In this document: positions 17,760 to 26,358 of the stretch, piece by piece | Position numbering within the stretch: the first letter of the stretch is position 1 | Layout of the letters: every line of letters starts with the position of its first letter | From: Desulfarculales bacterium UBA696 | Lineage (GTDB): Bacteria > Desulfobacterota > Syntrophobacteria > Syntrophobacterales > Syntrophobacteraceae | Assembly (NCBI GenBank): GCA_002298995.1 | Contig: DBMO01000007.1 | Location: 36,207 to 100,206, forward strand | DNA: 64,000 nucleotides | Reading direction: 5' to 3' | Program-made: the position numbers and the translations under genes | The notes under the pieces: model-generated | Seen by the model: only the letters and a program-made list of their open reading frames with translations | Told to the model about the DNA's origin: nothing | Database searches by the model: none

Positions 17760-19306
17760 TGTTGGACCTCCTCTGGAACGGACATTTCGTCCGGAACGTC
17801 CGGCTCGCCTGTCTCGGGTTCGGTTCCGGCAGCCTGGCCGGGCGCCTTATCCGAAACCTCGCCGACATTCGTCGAAACTGCTTTCATTGACGGAGCGAGT
17901 CGATCGAAAGGCAGCGCTTCGAGGGTCTTGTTCAGCTTTTCAATGTCAAGCTGAAGCTGCACGTTGAAGCGCTCCATGTCCGAGTTGGGATTGCGGGTAA
18001 CGGGAGAAGCAAATTTCACGTCGGTCAGCCCGTCGGTTTTCGAAAGCTCGGAGAGGTATTTGATTGCCGATTTGCTTTCACCCCTTATGATGACCTGTCC
18101 CTTGCGCAGAGAAATGTAGTTGATCCAGGTATCGTCGGGGGTGATCATCGTCATATAGGTCAGGAGTTCAAGCAGCGGATAGCCCTCCCGGTTGAACTCG
18201 GAAAGGGTTTTTTTGTCTTCCTGGAATTTGGATATTCTGTTCTGCAGCTCTTCGATCGGCTTCCACTGAACTTCGAGCTGGTTCAACTGCCTTCTTAGCC
18301 CCTTTTCGGTCTGGAGCAGCCGGGACGAAGAGCCTACCTGCCAGAAAGCGAACAGCGCAAAGAGCACGACAAGTCCGGCAAGCGGCCATGCGGCACGGGA
18401 CACCTGCCAGGGCTTCAGCAGGATTTCATTATCGAAGGTAGGTATGTGTTCCTGCTGGAGGAGGCCCTTCACCCAGTTCGTGACAAACGCTCCATCAATG
18501 CTTCGCTTGCATACCGGCAGACCCTTCTCACTCCAGTCGCTGCCGTAATCCCCATTGAGGCCGCACTCTGCCCCCGTGCAAAGCAGGTTGACGTGCGGCG
18601 CAGTTGTGTCGGAGCAGTCTTCAACACCCTCCCCCATACAATGCAGACTCTCGCGAAAAAGCTTCAGGCTGTCCTGCGACTTTCCTATCAGCATTGAATC
18701 CATGAAGGCACCCCGGTAGAAGCGGTGAAGTTCAAGCTGCGAATCGTCCAGAACCCGCCCGATTATCTGTAGTGGTTCCTCGGGTTCGCCGGGCACCGGG
18801 GATGGGATGAAAGTCCCGTATGCAAGGGCGCTCGGCACCACGGTGAAGAGATGGAACTGCTGCGCATTGAGCGCCGTTTGGAATTTCTCGTAGACTGTCC
18901 TCTGCATGGCGAATATCGGGACCGAAATGTGCTGGTCCAGCGATACCGCGGGGCCGTAAAAGTGGAGCGTGCTGTCCATTTCGTGGAAAATGTTTTCCTG
19001 CCAGTCAAAATTTACCGCTTCCTCGATCTGGTCCTTTAGCGACAATGGATAATGTTCGCGGTGGACCGAGTAGAAAGTGGAAGGAACGAACAGCAGCAGC
19101 GCGCTTCCTTTCCGTCCTTTCGGCCTAAGGTTGAGAAACTGGATGTAGTCCAGCACGGACTCGCCGTCGGGAACCGGGTATCTTTCGGCCTGCTCGATTA
19201 CCCACGAGCGCCATTTGCGCCTCGCCCGCACCACTTCGACATTGCGCGCTTCCACGTAGACGGCGACAAGATTTGTTGGTCTATATTTTATGAAGCCCTT
19301 AATCAT
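17756..19306 (-). CDS. gspL: Type II secretion protein L-like, PilM/PilN-type fusion
   Basis: 516 residues. The N-terminal part (about 1-290) resembles the actin-like cytoplasmic domain of GspL/PilM (VAVYVEARNVEVVRA, LKDQIEEAVNFD). A membrane helix follows (about 302-323, AAWPLAGLVVLFALFAFW), then a coiled coil and a PilN-like periplasmic domain (ISLRKGQVIIRGESKS). The C-terminal 60 residues are acidic and Pro-rich. This protein connects the ATPase GspE to the inner-membrane platform. It sits between gspK and gspM, with GAGAGG 8 bases before the ATG. Confidence 0.85.
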   Translation of the reverse strand: MIKGFIKYRPTNLVAVYVEARNVEVVRARRKWRSWVIEQAERYPVPDGESVLDYIQFLNLRPKGRKGSALLLFVPSTFYSVHREHYPLSLKDQIEEAVNFDWQENIFHEMDSTLHFYGPAVSLDQHISVPIFAMQRTVYEKFQTALNAQQFHLFTVVPSALAYGTFIPSPVPGEPEEPLQIIGRVLDDSQLELHRFYRGAFMDSMLIGKSQDSLKLFRESLHCMGEGVEDCSDTTAPHVNLLCTGAECGLNGDYGSDWSEKGLPVCKRSIDGAFVTNWVKGLLQQEHIPTFDNEILLKPWQVSRAAWPLAGLVVLFALFAFWQVGSSSRLLQTEKGLRRQLNQLEVQWKPIEELQNRISKFQEDKKTLSEFNREGYPLLELLTYMTMITPDDTWINYISLRKGQVIIRGESKSAIKYLSELSKTDGLTDVKFASPVTRNPNSDMERFNVQLQLDIEKLNKTLEALPFDRLAPSMKAVSTNVGEVSDKAPGQAAGTEPETGEPDVPDEMSVPEEVQQ

Positions 19307-19320
19307 GTCTTTTACCTCTC

Positions 19321-20235
19321 TTAAAGGACTTTCCTGCTCAAAATTTTATACGAACTCTTTTCCTGGGGGCTGAAGCGCACGGTGAGCCAAACGCCGACCG
19401 CGGGAGGACCGTTGGAACTCATGCCGAAAGAGAGTATCCTGTAGACCCCACCGAGCCTCCAACTCAGTTGCCGGGAAGCAGTTTCCTCTTCTTCGGTCGG
19501 GAGCAAACGTACATTACTCCCGTATATCGTCAGCATACTGAAAAGGGAACTCTTGCCCGGAATCAATAAATCCTTGTAGGCATCTCCAGGCGTATCATCG
19601 CCGCCGCTTCCATACCCGTAGAAAAGCTTCTGCGTCATTCCGGGGACGAGCAGAAGCTGGTCGAGGCTGGTAAGCGGCCCGTTTAGCGGTCCGTAATTCA
19701 AACCCAGGTTTCTATAATAAGGCTTTTCTCCGCCAAGGAATCTCGCGGTGTCGTCCTGGTCGATGAAGTCCATGATGAGATCGGTCAGGTGATCCGCAAT
19801 ACCCTCATCGGCTCCCGCCCTTTCCAGGATCTCTTTTAGCTGTGGCTGCCCTACCCTGTTTACGTTTACCTTGCGCTCCTCGGGTTCCATTATTACAACC
19901 GCCCGTCCCGTGTCGTACTGGACCACCCGCGGCTTTCCGTCGGGCTGCCAGTTTCGGTCGAGCGGCTCATCCGCGTTGAGCGGCTTCGGCTCCCCCATCC
20001 TCGCAAGGGCTTCGTAGCACCCGCCCGTTGCAAGATGAAGCGCTTGCGATCTCCTTATTGCCTGAATCCGGTCCTCTCCCTGAAACCGGGCCTCCGCGCT
20101 TATCTGCAGCGCAAACCACATTATGAGGGCGCAAATCCAGAGCACGGCAATAAGGATCACCCCCTTGCGATCCACAACCGGGTTAGGCAAAACCGCCCTG
20201 AGCGCGGCGAGATGTTTTGCAAATCCTTCGGTCAT
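19321..20235 (-). CDS. gspK: Minor pseudopilin GspK
   Basis: 304 residues. After a 25-residue leader ending RKG the mature N-terminus VILIAVLWICALIMWFALQ begins, matching GspK, which uniquely lacks Glu at position +5. The soluble part contains the helical insertion with helix-hairpin-like GMTQKLF and LDQLLLVPG segments typical of the family. GspK caps the pseudopilus tip together with GspI and GspJ. The start codon overlaps the gspJ stop (ATGA). Confidence 0.92.
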   Translation of the reverse strand: MTEGFAKHLAALRAVLPNPVVDRKGVILIAVLWICALIMWFALQISAEARFQGEDRIQAIRRSQALHLATGGCYEALARMGEPKPLNADEPLDRNWQPDGKPRVVQYDTGRAVVIMEPEERKVNVNRVGQPQLKEILERAGADEGIADHLTDLIMDFIDQDDTARFLGGEKPYYRNLGLNYGPLNGPLTSLDQLLLVPGMTQKLFYGYGSGGDDTPGDAYKDLLIPGKSSLFSMLTIYGSNVRLLPTEEEETASRQLSWRLGGVYRILSFGMSSNGPPAVGVWLTVRFSPQEKSSYKILSRKVL

Positions 20236-20936
20236 CGGGTCCCCATCGGCCCGGTCGAGAGCTTCTGCTTGATCTCGATCGAGAATGGAGAGTTAACTGA
20301 AAAAGCCTGCGAAAAGTCTTCGGAATCGGGTGCTTTCCACCTCATGATCACCGAGGTGGGAAATTCATCCTTCTGGTCCCATTTGTCGGAGTTCTGGGAA
20401 GAACCCTCCCCACCGGAGTAAGACAGCTCGAAATTCGCGATTTCGACTGCATAAAACCGGATGATTGCCTTGGCATCGGTCGAAACCCCCGCTTTCACGA
20501 AATCCTTGACCGTATCCGGATCATAGGGGTTTAGGGGAATTTCCGCGTAATAGACCGTTTTGGCTGCCGGATCGTAGAGGTAGCGCGCTATAACTGGGAC
20601 ACCGCCCGAGATTGCCTTGACCGAGTGGGAAGTTGCAAACGCAAGTGATTGAGCCTGCCCGGAAAAATAAGGGTGAGCACCCTCCTCGAACTTGATGGGC
20701 GTGGGATCGAACTCGGCGAGCTGCCGCTTGAGCAGGTCCGCAAGGGCGGCGCTCTGATCGGGCTTGTGGTCCTGAGTGTCTTCCCAGGCCCTAAGCGCAA
20801 AAGAGAGACAAACCGAAAGGATAACCATCACGAGGGCGGAAATGGCCGTCGCAAGGATTACCTCGATCAGCGTGAACCCCTTTCTTCCCTTAAGCCATCC
20901 GGGAAATTCCATTTTGTCGCTCGAGTTAAGTGTCAT
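20232..20936 (-). CDS. gspJ: Minor pseudopilin GspJ
   Basis: 234 residues with a prepilin peptidase site GRKG|FTLIEV: cleavage after Gly20 and Glu at +5, then a hydrophobic helix (ILATAISALVMVILSVCLSFAL). Size and gene order (I-J-K) identify GspJ. It forms the pseudopilus tip complex with GspI and GspK. It lies 65 bases after gspI and overlaps gspK. Confidence 0.9.
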   Translation of the reverse strand: MTLNSSDKMEFPGWLKGRKGFTLIEVILATAISALVMVILSVCLSFALRAWEDTQDHKPDQSAALADLLKRQLAEFDPTPIKFEEGAHPYFSGQAQSLAFATSHSVKAISGGVPVIARYLYDPAAKTVYYAEIPLNPYDPDTVKDFVKAGVSTDAKAIIRFYAVEIANFELSYSGGEGSSQNSDKWDQKDEFPTSVIMRWKAPDSEDFSQAFSVNSPFSIEIKQKLSTGPMGTR

Positions 20937-21001
20937 TTTCTTTTGCCGCGAATATCGCGGAATCTAAGGTAGTCAAACCTTTACAACGCTGCCGCCCGAG
21001 A

Positions 21002-21412
21002 TCAGCTCGGCGGCACGACCACGCTGAACTCAAGGTGACTGCCCCTGTAATCGAGCATCACCCTGTAGAGATCGCCCTTGTTTCCGGCCCTGTTTTCACT
21101 GAGCTGCACGGGGACCGAACGAACGATGACGACCGGAGAACCTTTCCGGTCTCCAAAGGTGATCGCGCCGTCCCCGATCCTCTTGGGATCGTCAAATATC
21201 GCCTGGGCGGCGGTCTCGAGGATGGGTTGTATCTGGCGCTTGTCCTTGAGCCTGAACCTGTACTGCATGGACATCGAAATGAGCCCCATCACCCCGCCTA
21301 CAATGACCGTCCCGATGATCAGGGAAACCAGGATCTCCAACAACGTGAACCCGCGGCTGCCCTTCTTTCCGCCAATTCCTGTCTTTCTCATCATTTGGGC
21401 CAGTCTGATCAT
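21002..21412 (-). CDS. gspI: Minor pseudopilin GspI-like
   Basis: 136 residues with the cleavage motif GSRG|FTLLEI (Gly21, Glu at +5) and a hydrophobic N-terminal helix. Gene order H-I-J supports GspI, although the body is divergent. The start overlaps the gspH stop by one base (TGATG). In-frame Met codons at positions 7 and 8 are alternative starts. Confidence 0.83.
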   Translation of the reverse strand: MIRLAQMMRKTGIGGKKGSRGFTLLEILVSLIIGTVIVGGVMGLISMSMQYRFRLKDKRQIQPILETAAQAIFDDPKRIGDGAITFGDRKGSPVVIVRSVPVQLSENRAGNKGDLYRVMLDYRGSHLEFSVVVPPS

Positions 21413-21879
21413 CAGGTCTGCCCCCTTGCAACTCCAACCGTGCCGAAAAGCGGGTTGATGGATATCCGGTAGGTTCTTTTATGGTCGAAAACCAGATCGA
21501 AGCTGTTCCCCACCATGCTGCCGTCCGGGTAGAAAGTGACCAGAAAATCACCTGTTTCGGGGTCCCTCTCGAGGCGTTCCGAAAAGATTTCGACGTTTTC
21601 CGGTATAGGCCTGTTTGCCGGCTTGGCGAAATCGTAGACCCGGTCGGCGCTGTTTATCCTGAATGCAACCGGCTGTCCCGAGTTTACGGCAATCAGGCGC
21701 GCCCGCCTTATGGTGTCGACGAACTGCTGGAGAAAGTCGCCATCTTCGAGCCTCCTCCAGCCCGTTCCCACCCTGGGCATGACAAGGGCGACCGAGACCG
21801 AAAGGATAAGCAGCACCACTATCAACTCGATCAGGGTGAACCCCCTGCGTCTTCCATGCTGTTTAGAATTTGATGTCAT
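21412..21879 (-). CDS. gspH: Pseudopilin GspH-like
   Basis: 155 residues with GRRRG|FTLIELIVVLLIL (cleavage after Gly13, Glu at +5). The downstream FVDTIRRARLIAVNSGQPVAFRI is characteristic of GspH/FimT pseudopilins, not of the major pseudopilin GspG. It overlaps the end of gspF. It occupies the position where gspG-gspH would normally both be found. Confidence 0.87.
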   Translation of the reverse strand: MTSNSKQHGRRRGFTLIELIVVLLILSVSVALVMPRVGTGWRRLEDGDFLQQFVDTIRRARLIAVNSGQPVAFRINSADRVYDFAKPANRPIPENVEIFSERLERDPETGDFLVTFYPDGSMVGNSFDLVFDHKRTYRISINPLFGTVGVARGQT

Positions 21880-23050
21880 TTATTCCAAAAATCGCTGTAA
21901 ACATGCTCATAACCATAAGGGCGATAATAGCGCCGGTGCTCATGATAACAATCGGCTCCATCAGGGCCATGATACGCTGGAGAGTCCGCTGCAGCTCCTT
22001 TTCGAAGTACTCGGACAGCCCCAGAAGTCCCGTTCCGAGATTACCCTGTTCCTCGGAAATCCGGAGCATGGTGCCCATTCGCGCCGGGAATTCGGGGTGG
22101 ATCCTGAAAAAGTTGCTCATCGAACGCCCCACTTTTATCTCCTGGTAAAGTGGAGCCAGCTTTTCCCGGAGCATCACGTTCATTATGAGTTCCTGCCCCA
22201 GGCTGAGCGCGCGGAGCAGCGGCACTCCCGATTCGATCATCGTACCGAGGGTGCGGCAGAACCTTGTTAACTCGCTGTGCAAAATTATGTAGCGGCTAAG
22301 TGGGAACCTGAACAGAAGCTTATCCGCCTCCATTCTCGCTGCCGGCTGCCTCATCAAATACTTGCCGCCCCAGAAAACCACCGCCAGCAGAAAGGGCAGC
22401 GTCCAACCGTAATCCCTTAGCCAGTTGCCCACCTGGAGCATCACTTCCGTAATGAATGGCACCTTCTGGTTGAGGTCGTGGAAGATTTGCGCGAATTTTG
22501 GAATGACATACACCAGCAGTATGACCATCGAAACCATACTGGTGCCCAGAAGAATGATAGGGTAGATCATCGACGAGATGAGGGCCTGCCGGAAAGCGCG
22601 GCGCTGCTCCATGTATTGGGCGAGCCGCTTGAGTATCGGTCCGAGCGTGCCGCTGGCTTCTCCCGCCCTCACCATGTGGTCGGCAAGGGTGCCGAAAACG
22701 TCCCGGTACTTGCCTATGGCGCCCGACAGATCGCTTCCGCCCTGCACTTCTTCGAGCAGGTCCTTTACCATGCGCTGGAATCTCTTGTGCGTCTGGTTCG
22801 TGCTGATAAGCCCCAGGGCGCGGTCCACCGGGAGTCCGGCGCTCAGAAGGTCCGAGAGATCGAAGAAGAATCGTATAATGTGCTCTTCGGGAATCCGGCG
22901 TCTCTGATGTCCCCGTACGGCCTTTATCTTTACCGGAAAGAGTCTGCTCGATTTTAGCTTGCGCGCGGCATCGGTTTCCGAGAGCGCATCCAAAACTCCC
23001 TTGTGAATTTCTCCCTGAGCATCGCGGGCATGATACTGATAGTAGCTCAT
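21863..23050 (-). CDS. gspF: Type II secretion inner-membrane platform protein GspF
   Basis: 395 residues, the full family length. Begins MSYYQYHARDAQGEIHKGVLDA and carries two T2SSF repeats (FFFDLSDLLSAGLPVDRAL and RFCRTLGTMIESGVPLLRAL) with membrane helices at about 165-190, 220-240 and 370-390. GspF is the polytopic platform protein contacting GspE and GspL. It starts 23 bases after gspE. Confidence 0.94.
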   Translation of the reverse strand: MSYYQYHARDAQGEIHKGVLDALSETDAARKLKSSRLFPVKIKAVRGHQRRRIPEEHIIRFFFDLSDLLSAGLPVDRALGLISTNQTHKRFQRMVKDLLEEVQGGSDLSGAIGKYRDVFGTLADHMVRAGEASGTLGPILKRLAQYMEQRRAFRQALISSMIYPIILLGTSMVSMVILLVYVIPKFAQIFHDLNQKVPFITEVMLQVGNWLRDYGWTLPFLLAVVFWGGKYLMRQPAARMEADKLLFRFPLSRYIILHSELTRFCRTLGTMIESGVPLLRALSLGQELIMNVMLREKLAPLYQEIKVGRSMSNFFRIHPEFPARMGTMLRISEEQGNLGTGLLGLSEYFEKELQRTLQRIMALMEPIVIMSTGAIIALMVMSMFTAIFGINDIKF

Positions 23051-23073
23051 ATGAACCTATTCCGCTGAAATCT

Positions 23074-24771
23074 TTATGACAAACTCGTAACCCGCAGAAC
23101 CTCGGAGAGCGTGGTTACACCCTCGACCACTTTGCGGAAACCATTGTAGGCCAGGGGCCGATATCCAGATGCGACAGCAGACTGAGAAATATAGCCGGCG
23201 TCTTTTCCGGCAACGATCCCGGACCTGACGGCCTCGTTAATCGGCAAAATCTCGAAAATCCCCTGCCTGCCTTTGTAGCCCGTATACCCGCACCTGTCGC
23301 AGCCCTTGTTCTGATAAAGCTTAAGCGGGGTGGGCAGGTCGGGCAGTATTTCGCTTATGCGCTTGATATCCACGTCACGAGCCTCGTATTCGATCTTGCA
23401 GATAGGGCACAAAATCCGAATCAGCCGCTGCGCCATTACCGCCAGCAGCGAGTCAGCCATGAGGAATGATTCAATGCCGATATCCCGAAGCCTGGTGATC
23501 GCGCCGGGGGCGTCGTTTGTGTGAAGCGTTGAAAGGACCAGGTGGCCCGTCAGGGCCGACTCGATTGCGATATCCGCCGTTTCCTTGTCGCGGATTTCAC
23601 CTATGAGCAGAACGTCGGGGTCCTGCCGCACCAGCGAGCGCAATGCATTTGCGAATGTCAGATCTATCTGCGGCTTTACCTGTATCTGGTTTATGCCGTC
23701 CAACTGATATTCGACCGGGTCCTCGACGGTGAGAATCTTTCGGGTGACTGAATTAAGCTTCTTCAGAACGCCGTACAGGGTAGTTGTTTTCCCCGAACCG
23801 GTTGGGCCTGTCACCAAAATCATTCCGTAGGGGCGCTCGATAAGGCCTTCTATATATTCGAGGTCCTTCCCGTCCATGCCGAGGTTGGTAAGGTTGTATT
23901 CGACCCCCTCCTGGGAAAGAAGTCTCAAAACAACGCTCTCGCCGTAGATGGTGGGCACGGTCGATACACGGATATCCACCTCGCGGTTTCCGAAACGCAG
24001 CTTGATTTTGCCGTCCTGGGGCAGCCGCCTTTCCGCGATATTGAGGTTCGCCATAAGCTTGAGGCGGCTAATAATCGCGGATTGCATGTTCTTCTGGGGC
24101 GAATCGAGGTCGAAAAGCACCCCGTCAACCCGGCAGCGCACGTGAAAAGAGCGCTCGAAAGGCTCGAAATGTATGTCCGATGCCCGCATATCGAGCGCCC
24201 GAGAGATCAACACGTTTACCAGCCGCACTATGGGCGCTTCCTGGGCCAGACCTTTAAGGTGTTCGAGGTCTTCCTCGAAGCCGTCCGATCCCACGGCGAT
24301 CCCGTCGGATGCAGCCTGTGCCTCGCGGGCGGCCGTTCCGTAAAGCCGGTCGATAGCCGTGCGGATCTCTTCGCGCTGACCTATGCAGAGGTTAAGTTCC
24401 ATGCCGGAAAAATAGCTCGACAGGATATTTATGATCGGCAAATTGAGGGGGTTATTAACGACCACCCGAACCCGGCCGCTGTCAACCTGGATTGGGAGCA
24501 CCGCGTGCTTGCGCAGGAAAAACATTGAAACCCCTTCGAGGAGCACCGGTTTTTCAGGGTAGTCTTCCCGTTCGAGCAATGGTATTTCCAAATATTTTGA
24601 GAGCACGCGCAAAATCCTGCCCTCGTCGGTTATTGCGATGTTTTCAAAGGCGTCCATAAGGGGTATGCCCTCGAAAAAACAGGACACCCGCAGGCGCTCC
24701 AGCTGGTCGTCCTGCAAGCTGAATTCCCGCCGAAATTGTTCAAGTAGAGAATTCTCTTTCTTTTTGGTCAT
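23074..24771 (-). CDS. gspE: Type II secretion ATPase GspE
   Basis: 565 residues. N-terminal GspE/MshEN domain, then the secretion ATPase with Walker A GPTGSGKTTT (Lys about 328), the Asp and His boxes (HFEPFERSFHVRCRVDG, LVLSTLHTNDA), Walker B LLIGEIRD and two zinc-binding CxxC pairs (CPIC and CDRC). It powers pseudopilus assembly from the cytoplasm. It is the first gene of the nine-gene gsp run, so the operon promoter should lie in 24772-25240. Confidence 0.95.
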   Translation of the reverse strand: MTKKKENSLLEQFRREFSLQDDQLERLRVSCFFEGIPLMDAFENIAITDEGRILRVLSKYLEIPLLEREDYPEKPVLLEGVSMFFLRKHAVLPIQVDSGRVRVVVNNPLNLPIINILSSYFSGMELNLCIGQREEIRTAIDRLYGTAAREAQAASDGIAVGSDGFEEDLEHLKGLAQEAPIVRLVNVLISRALDMRASDIHFEPFERSFHVRCRVDGVLFDLDSPQKNMQSAIISRLKLMANLNIAERRLPQDGKIKLRFGNREVDIRVSTVPTIYGESVVLRLLSQEGVEYNLTNLGMDGKDLEYIEGLIERPYGMILVTGPTGSGKTTTLYGVLKKLNSVTRKILTVEDPVEYQLDGINQIQVKPQIDLTFANALRSLVRQDPDVLLIGEIRDKETADIAIESALTGHLVLSTLHTNDAPGAITRLRDIGIESFLMADSLLAVMAQRLIRILCPICKIEYEARDVDIKRISEILPDLPTPLKLYQNKGCDRCGYTGYKGRQGIFEILPINEAVRSGIVAGKDAGYISQSAVASGYRPLAYNGFRKVVEGVTTLSEVLRVTSLS

Positions 24772-25240
24772 TTAGTGTTCCCTGAAATGCGTTGGAAGTT
24801 CATCTCCGGAAAGCAAGTCCCGAAGGCGGCCTGGATGGGCCCCGTCCGGGTTGAACTATTGTCCTGGAAAACTGACCAATGGGATAAATAACAAAACAGC
24901 GGTGAAAAGTAAACGTAAACCTTCGAAATCACGAGCTATTCAGAAGTGGACCATTCAGACTTGGCGCTCCCGCGACCGGGGGAATCTCTCTCCCGCCATG
25001 CGGGCGGTCTTTCGCCTGCCGGCTCCGCTACTGTTTTCTTGCCGCTGAACGAGAATATAATCAATCATTTTGAAAAAAAAATCGATCAACAACTCTTTTT
25101 ATCCTTACAGTTTTCCATATCCTCGCCGAATTCGGGTAACGCACAAAACAGAAAACATATTTAAGCCCCTGGATTAGTCGCTATTCGCATGCCGCTTTGA
25201 AATATGGATGCTTATCATTATCTATAGGGGAGCATCCTGT
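24772..25240. other. Divergent intergenic region upstream of gspE and the DCC gene
   Basis: 469 bases without a supported gene. The half next to the DCC gene is AT-rich, with an A9 run near 25072-25083 and poly-T stretches. The part near gspE is GC-richer. It must hold the promoter of the gsp operon and one for the DCC gene; no confident -35/-10 pair or sigma-54 site was identified. Confidence 0.4.
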
Positions 25241-25672
25241 ATGGATTCCGTGATTTTATTCGACGGCTGTTGCGGCATGTGTTCGAGATCGGCCAGGCTG
25301 ATCAGCAAACTGGACCGGCATCGAAGATTCAGGTTTCTCTCCCTGCGGACCGAACCCGGCAGGGAGCTTGTCAGACAATGCGGCGAAGATCCGGACGACC
25401 CGCATACCCTTCTTCTTATAGAAAAAAACAGGTGTTTCCGAAAAAGCGACGCGGTGCTCGCAATCGGCGGCCGCATCGAGGGCCTTCATTACTTCGCCTC
25501 GGCGCTGCGCATGATACCCCGTCCGATTCGTGATTGGTCCTACGACATAATTGCCAGAAACCGCCACCGGCTCACGTGGGAAACCAAAACCTGCGCTCTA
25601 TCTCCTCACGATGAACCGATTCATGACGCAAACCCCCGCTCTGAAAGCCCGGAAGCTCGGGCCGGTGATTAG
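25241..25672 (+). CDS. DCC-family (DUF393) thiol-disulfide oxidoreductase-like protein
   Basis: 143 residues from the ATG at 25241, which has an AGGGGAG ribosome binding site; an upstream in-frame ATG lacks one. The start VILFDGCCGMCSRSARLISKLD carries the family signature DGxCxxC, and RFRFLSL, DAVLAIG and YDIIARNRHRL match the rest of the DCC fold. The family is predicted to be thioredoxin-like, but its substrates are not established. There is no signal peptide. It precedes two very small genes on the same strand. Confidence 0.87.
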   Translation: MDSVILFDGCCGMCSRSARLISKLDRHRRFRFLSLRTEPGRELVRQCGEDPDDPHTLLLIEKNRCFRKSDAVLAIGGRIEGLHYFASALRMIPRPIRDWSYDIIARNRHRLTWETKTCALSPHDEPIHDANPRSESPEARAGD

Positions 25673-25765
25673 CGGCAAATGCGGCGTGACGTGGTCTTCC
25701 TGTCATTTTTCTTTTTTGAACCAATGTTTACCTTTTTGTAAGAGAGATAGTAAGGAGCCTACTAG

Positions 25766-25903
25766 ATGAGCATCGAGGATCTTAAAGTGGGCCTTTTTGT
25801 CGGGACCGTTCTCATAGCGGCTTCCGTAAAGGACCTGATCGAAAAAAGGCGTCAAAAAATGCAAACGAGAAGTAAAGCCAACTATAAATGGAGACTACGA
25901 TGA
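25766..25903 (+). CDS. 45-residue membrane peptide coupled to csbD
   Basis: Starts MSIEDLKVGL at the ATG at 25766, eight bases after a clear TAAGGAG ribosome binding site. One short hydrophobic stretch (about residues 9-21, GLFVGTVLIAASV) could span or dip into the membrane. The tail is strongly basic (EKRRQKMQTRSK). Its TGA overlaps the ATG of the CsbD-like gene (ATGA), a sign of translational coupling. No family was recognised. The ribosome binding site and coupling are the main reasons to believe it is real. Confidence 0.6.
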   Translation: MSIEDLKVGLFVGTVLIAASVKDLIEKRRQKMQTRSKANYKWRLR

Positions 25904-26100
25904 ATTGGGATCAAATAGAAGGCAATTGGAAGCAAATCAAAGGAAAACTCCGGGAGAAATGGGGTGATTTTACCGACGACGATTGGGACAAGATACAGGG
26001 AAAGCGCGACCATCTCATCGGGAAAATTCAGGAACGGTACGGTAAGAGCCGCGATGAAGCAGAAAAAGAAGTAGATGACTGGCAGAGGCATTACCACTGA
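25900..26100 (+). CDS. CsbD-like stress protein
   Basis: 66 residues, almost the whole CsbD domain: MNWDQIEGNWKQIKGKLREKWG, then DDDWDKIQGKRDHLIGKIQERYG and an acidic tail. CsbD-like proteins are small, highly charged and often induced by general stress; their function is unknown. The ATG at 25900 with TGGAGA upstream is preferred over 25888, which lacks a site. A strong hairpin terminator follows 31 bases after the stop. Confidence 0.9.
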   Translation: MNWDQIEGNWKQIKGKLREKWGDFTDDDWDKIQGKRDHLIGKIQERYGKSRDEAEKEVDDWQRHYH

Positions 26101-26131
26101 TCTATATTTGCTCTACCGGCACAATCAAAGA

Positions 26132-26159
26132 AAGAAAGCCCCGGTCGAGGGGCTTTCTT
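26132..26159. terminator. Hairpin terminator after csbD
   Basis: An 11-bp perfect stem (26132-26142 with 26149-26159, AAGAAAGCCCC) with a 6-base loop. The 3' arm ends in TTTCTT, so it resembles a Rho-independent terminator for the csbD transcript, separating it from the metal-uptake operon. Confidence 0.8.
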
Positions 26160-26249
26160 GCGTATAAAACCTACGTAACTCAAGGGCTACCCACTGATTT
26201 TTCGAGCATGCCATGCCGCCCCGGTCCGCGGAAATCCGCTCCCGCGGCT

Positions 26250-26278
26250 TTGACAAAAGAGTAATTGACCGCTATTTT
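26250..26278 (+). promoter_or_regulatory. Sigma-70 type promoter of the metal-uptake operon
   Basis: TTGACA at 26250-26255 and TATTTT at 26273-26278, separated by exactly 17 bases, about 80 bases before the znuA-like start. Directly downstream, at the expected transcription start, lies the inverted repeat GCAA-N5-TTGC (26286-26298), a possible site for a metal-dependent repressor such as a Zur, MntR or DtxR type. The repressor identity is a guess; the promoter match is close to consensus. Confidence 0.55.
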
Positions 26279-26358
26279 CCTAATCGCAATGCATTTGCTC
26301 CCTTTTTATGCTCCTACAATTGATCTGTTTTGAAATAGACAAGGAGTCCAACTCGAGG

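Noticed and set aside
16872..17954. 360-codon plus-strand frame opposite gspM and the gspD leader
   Set aside because: No ribosome binding site; the opposite strand encodes overlapping gsp genes with consistent family features.
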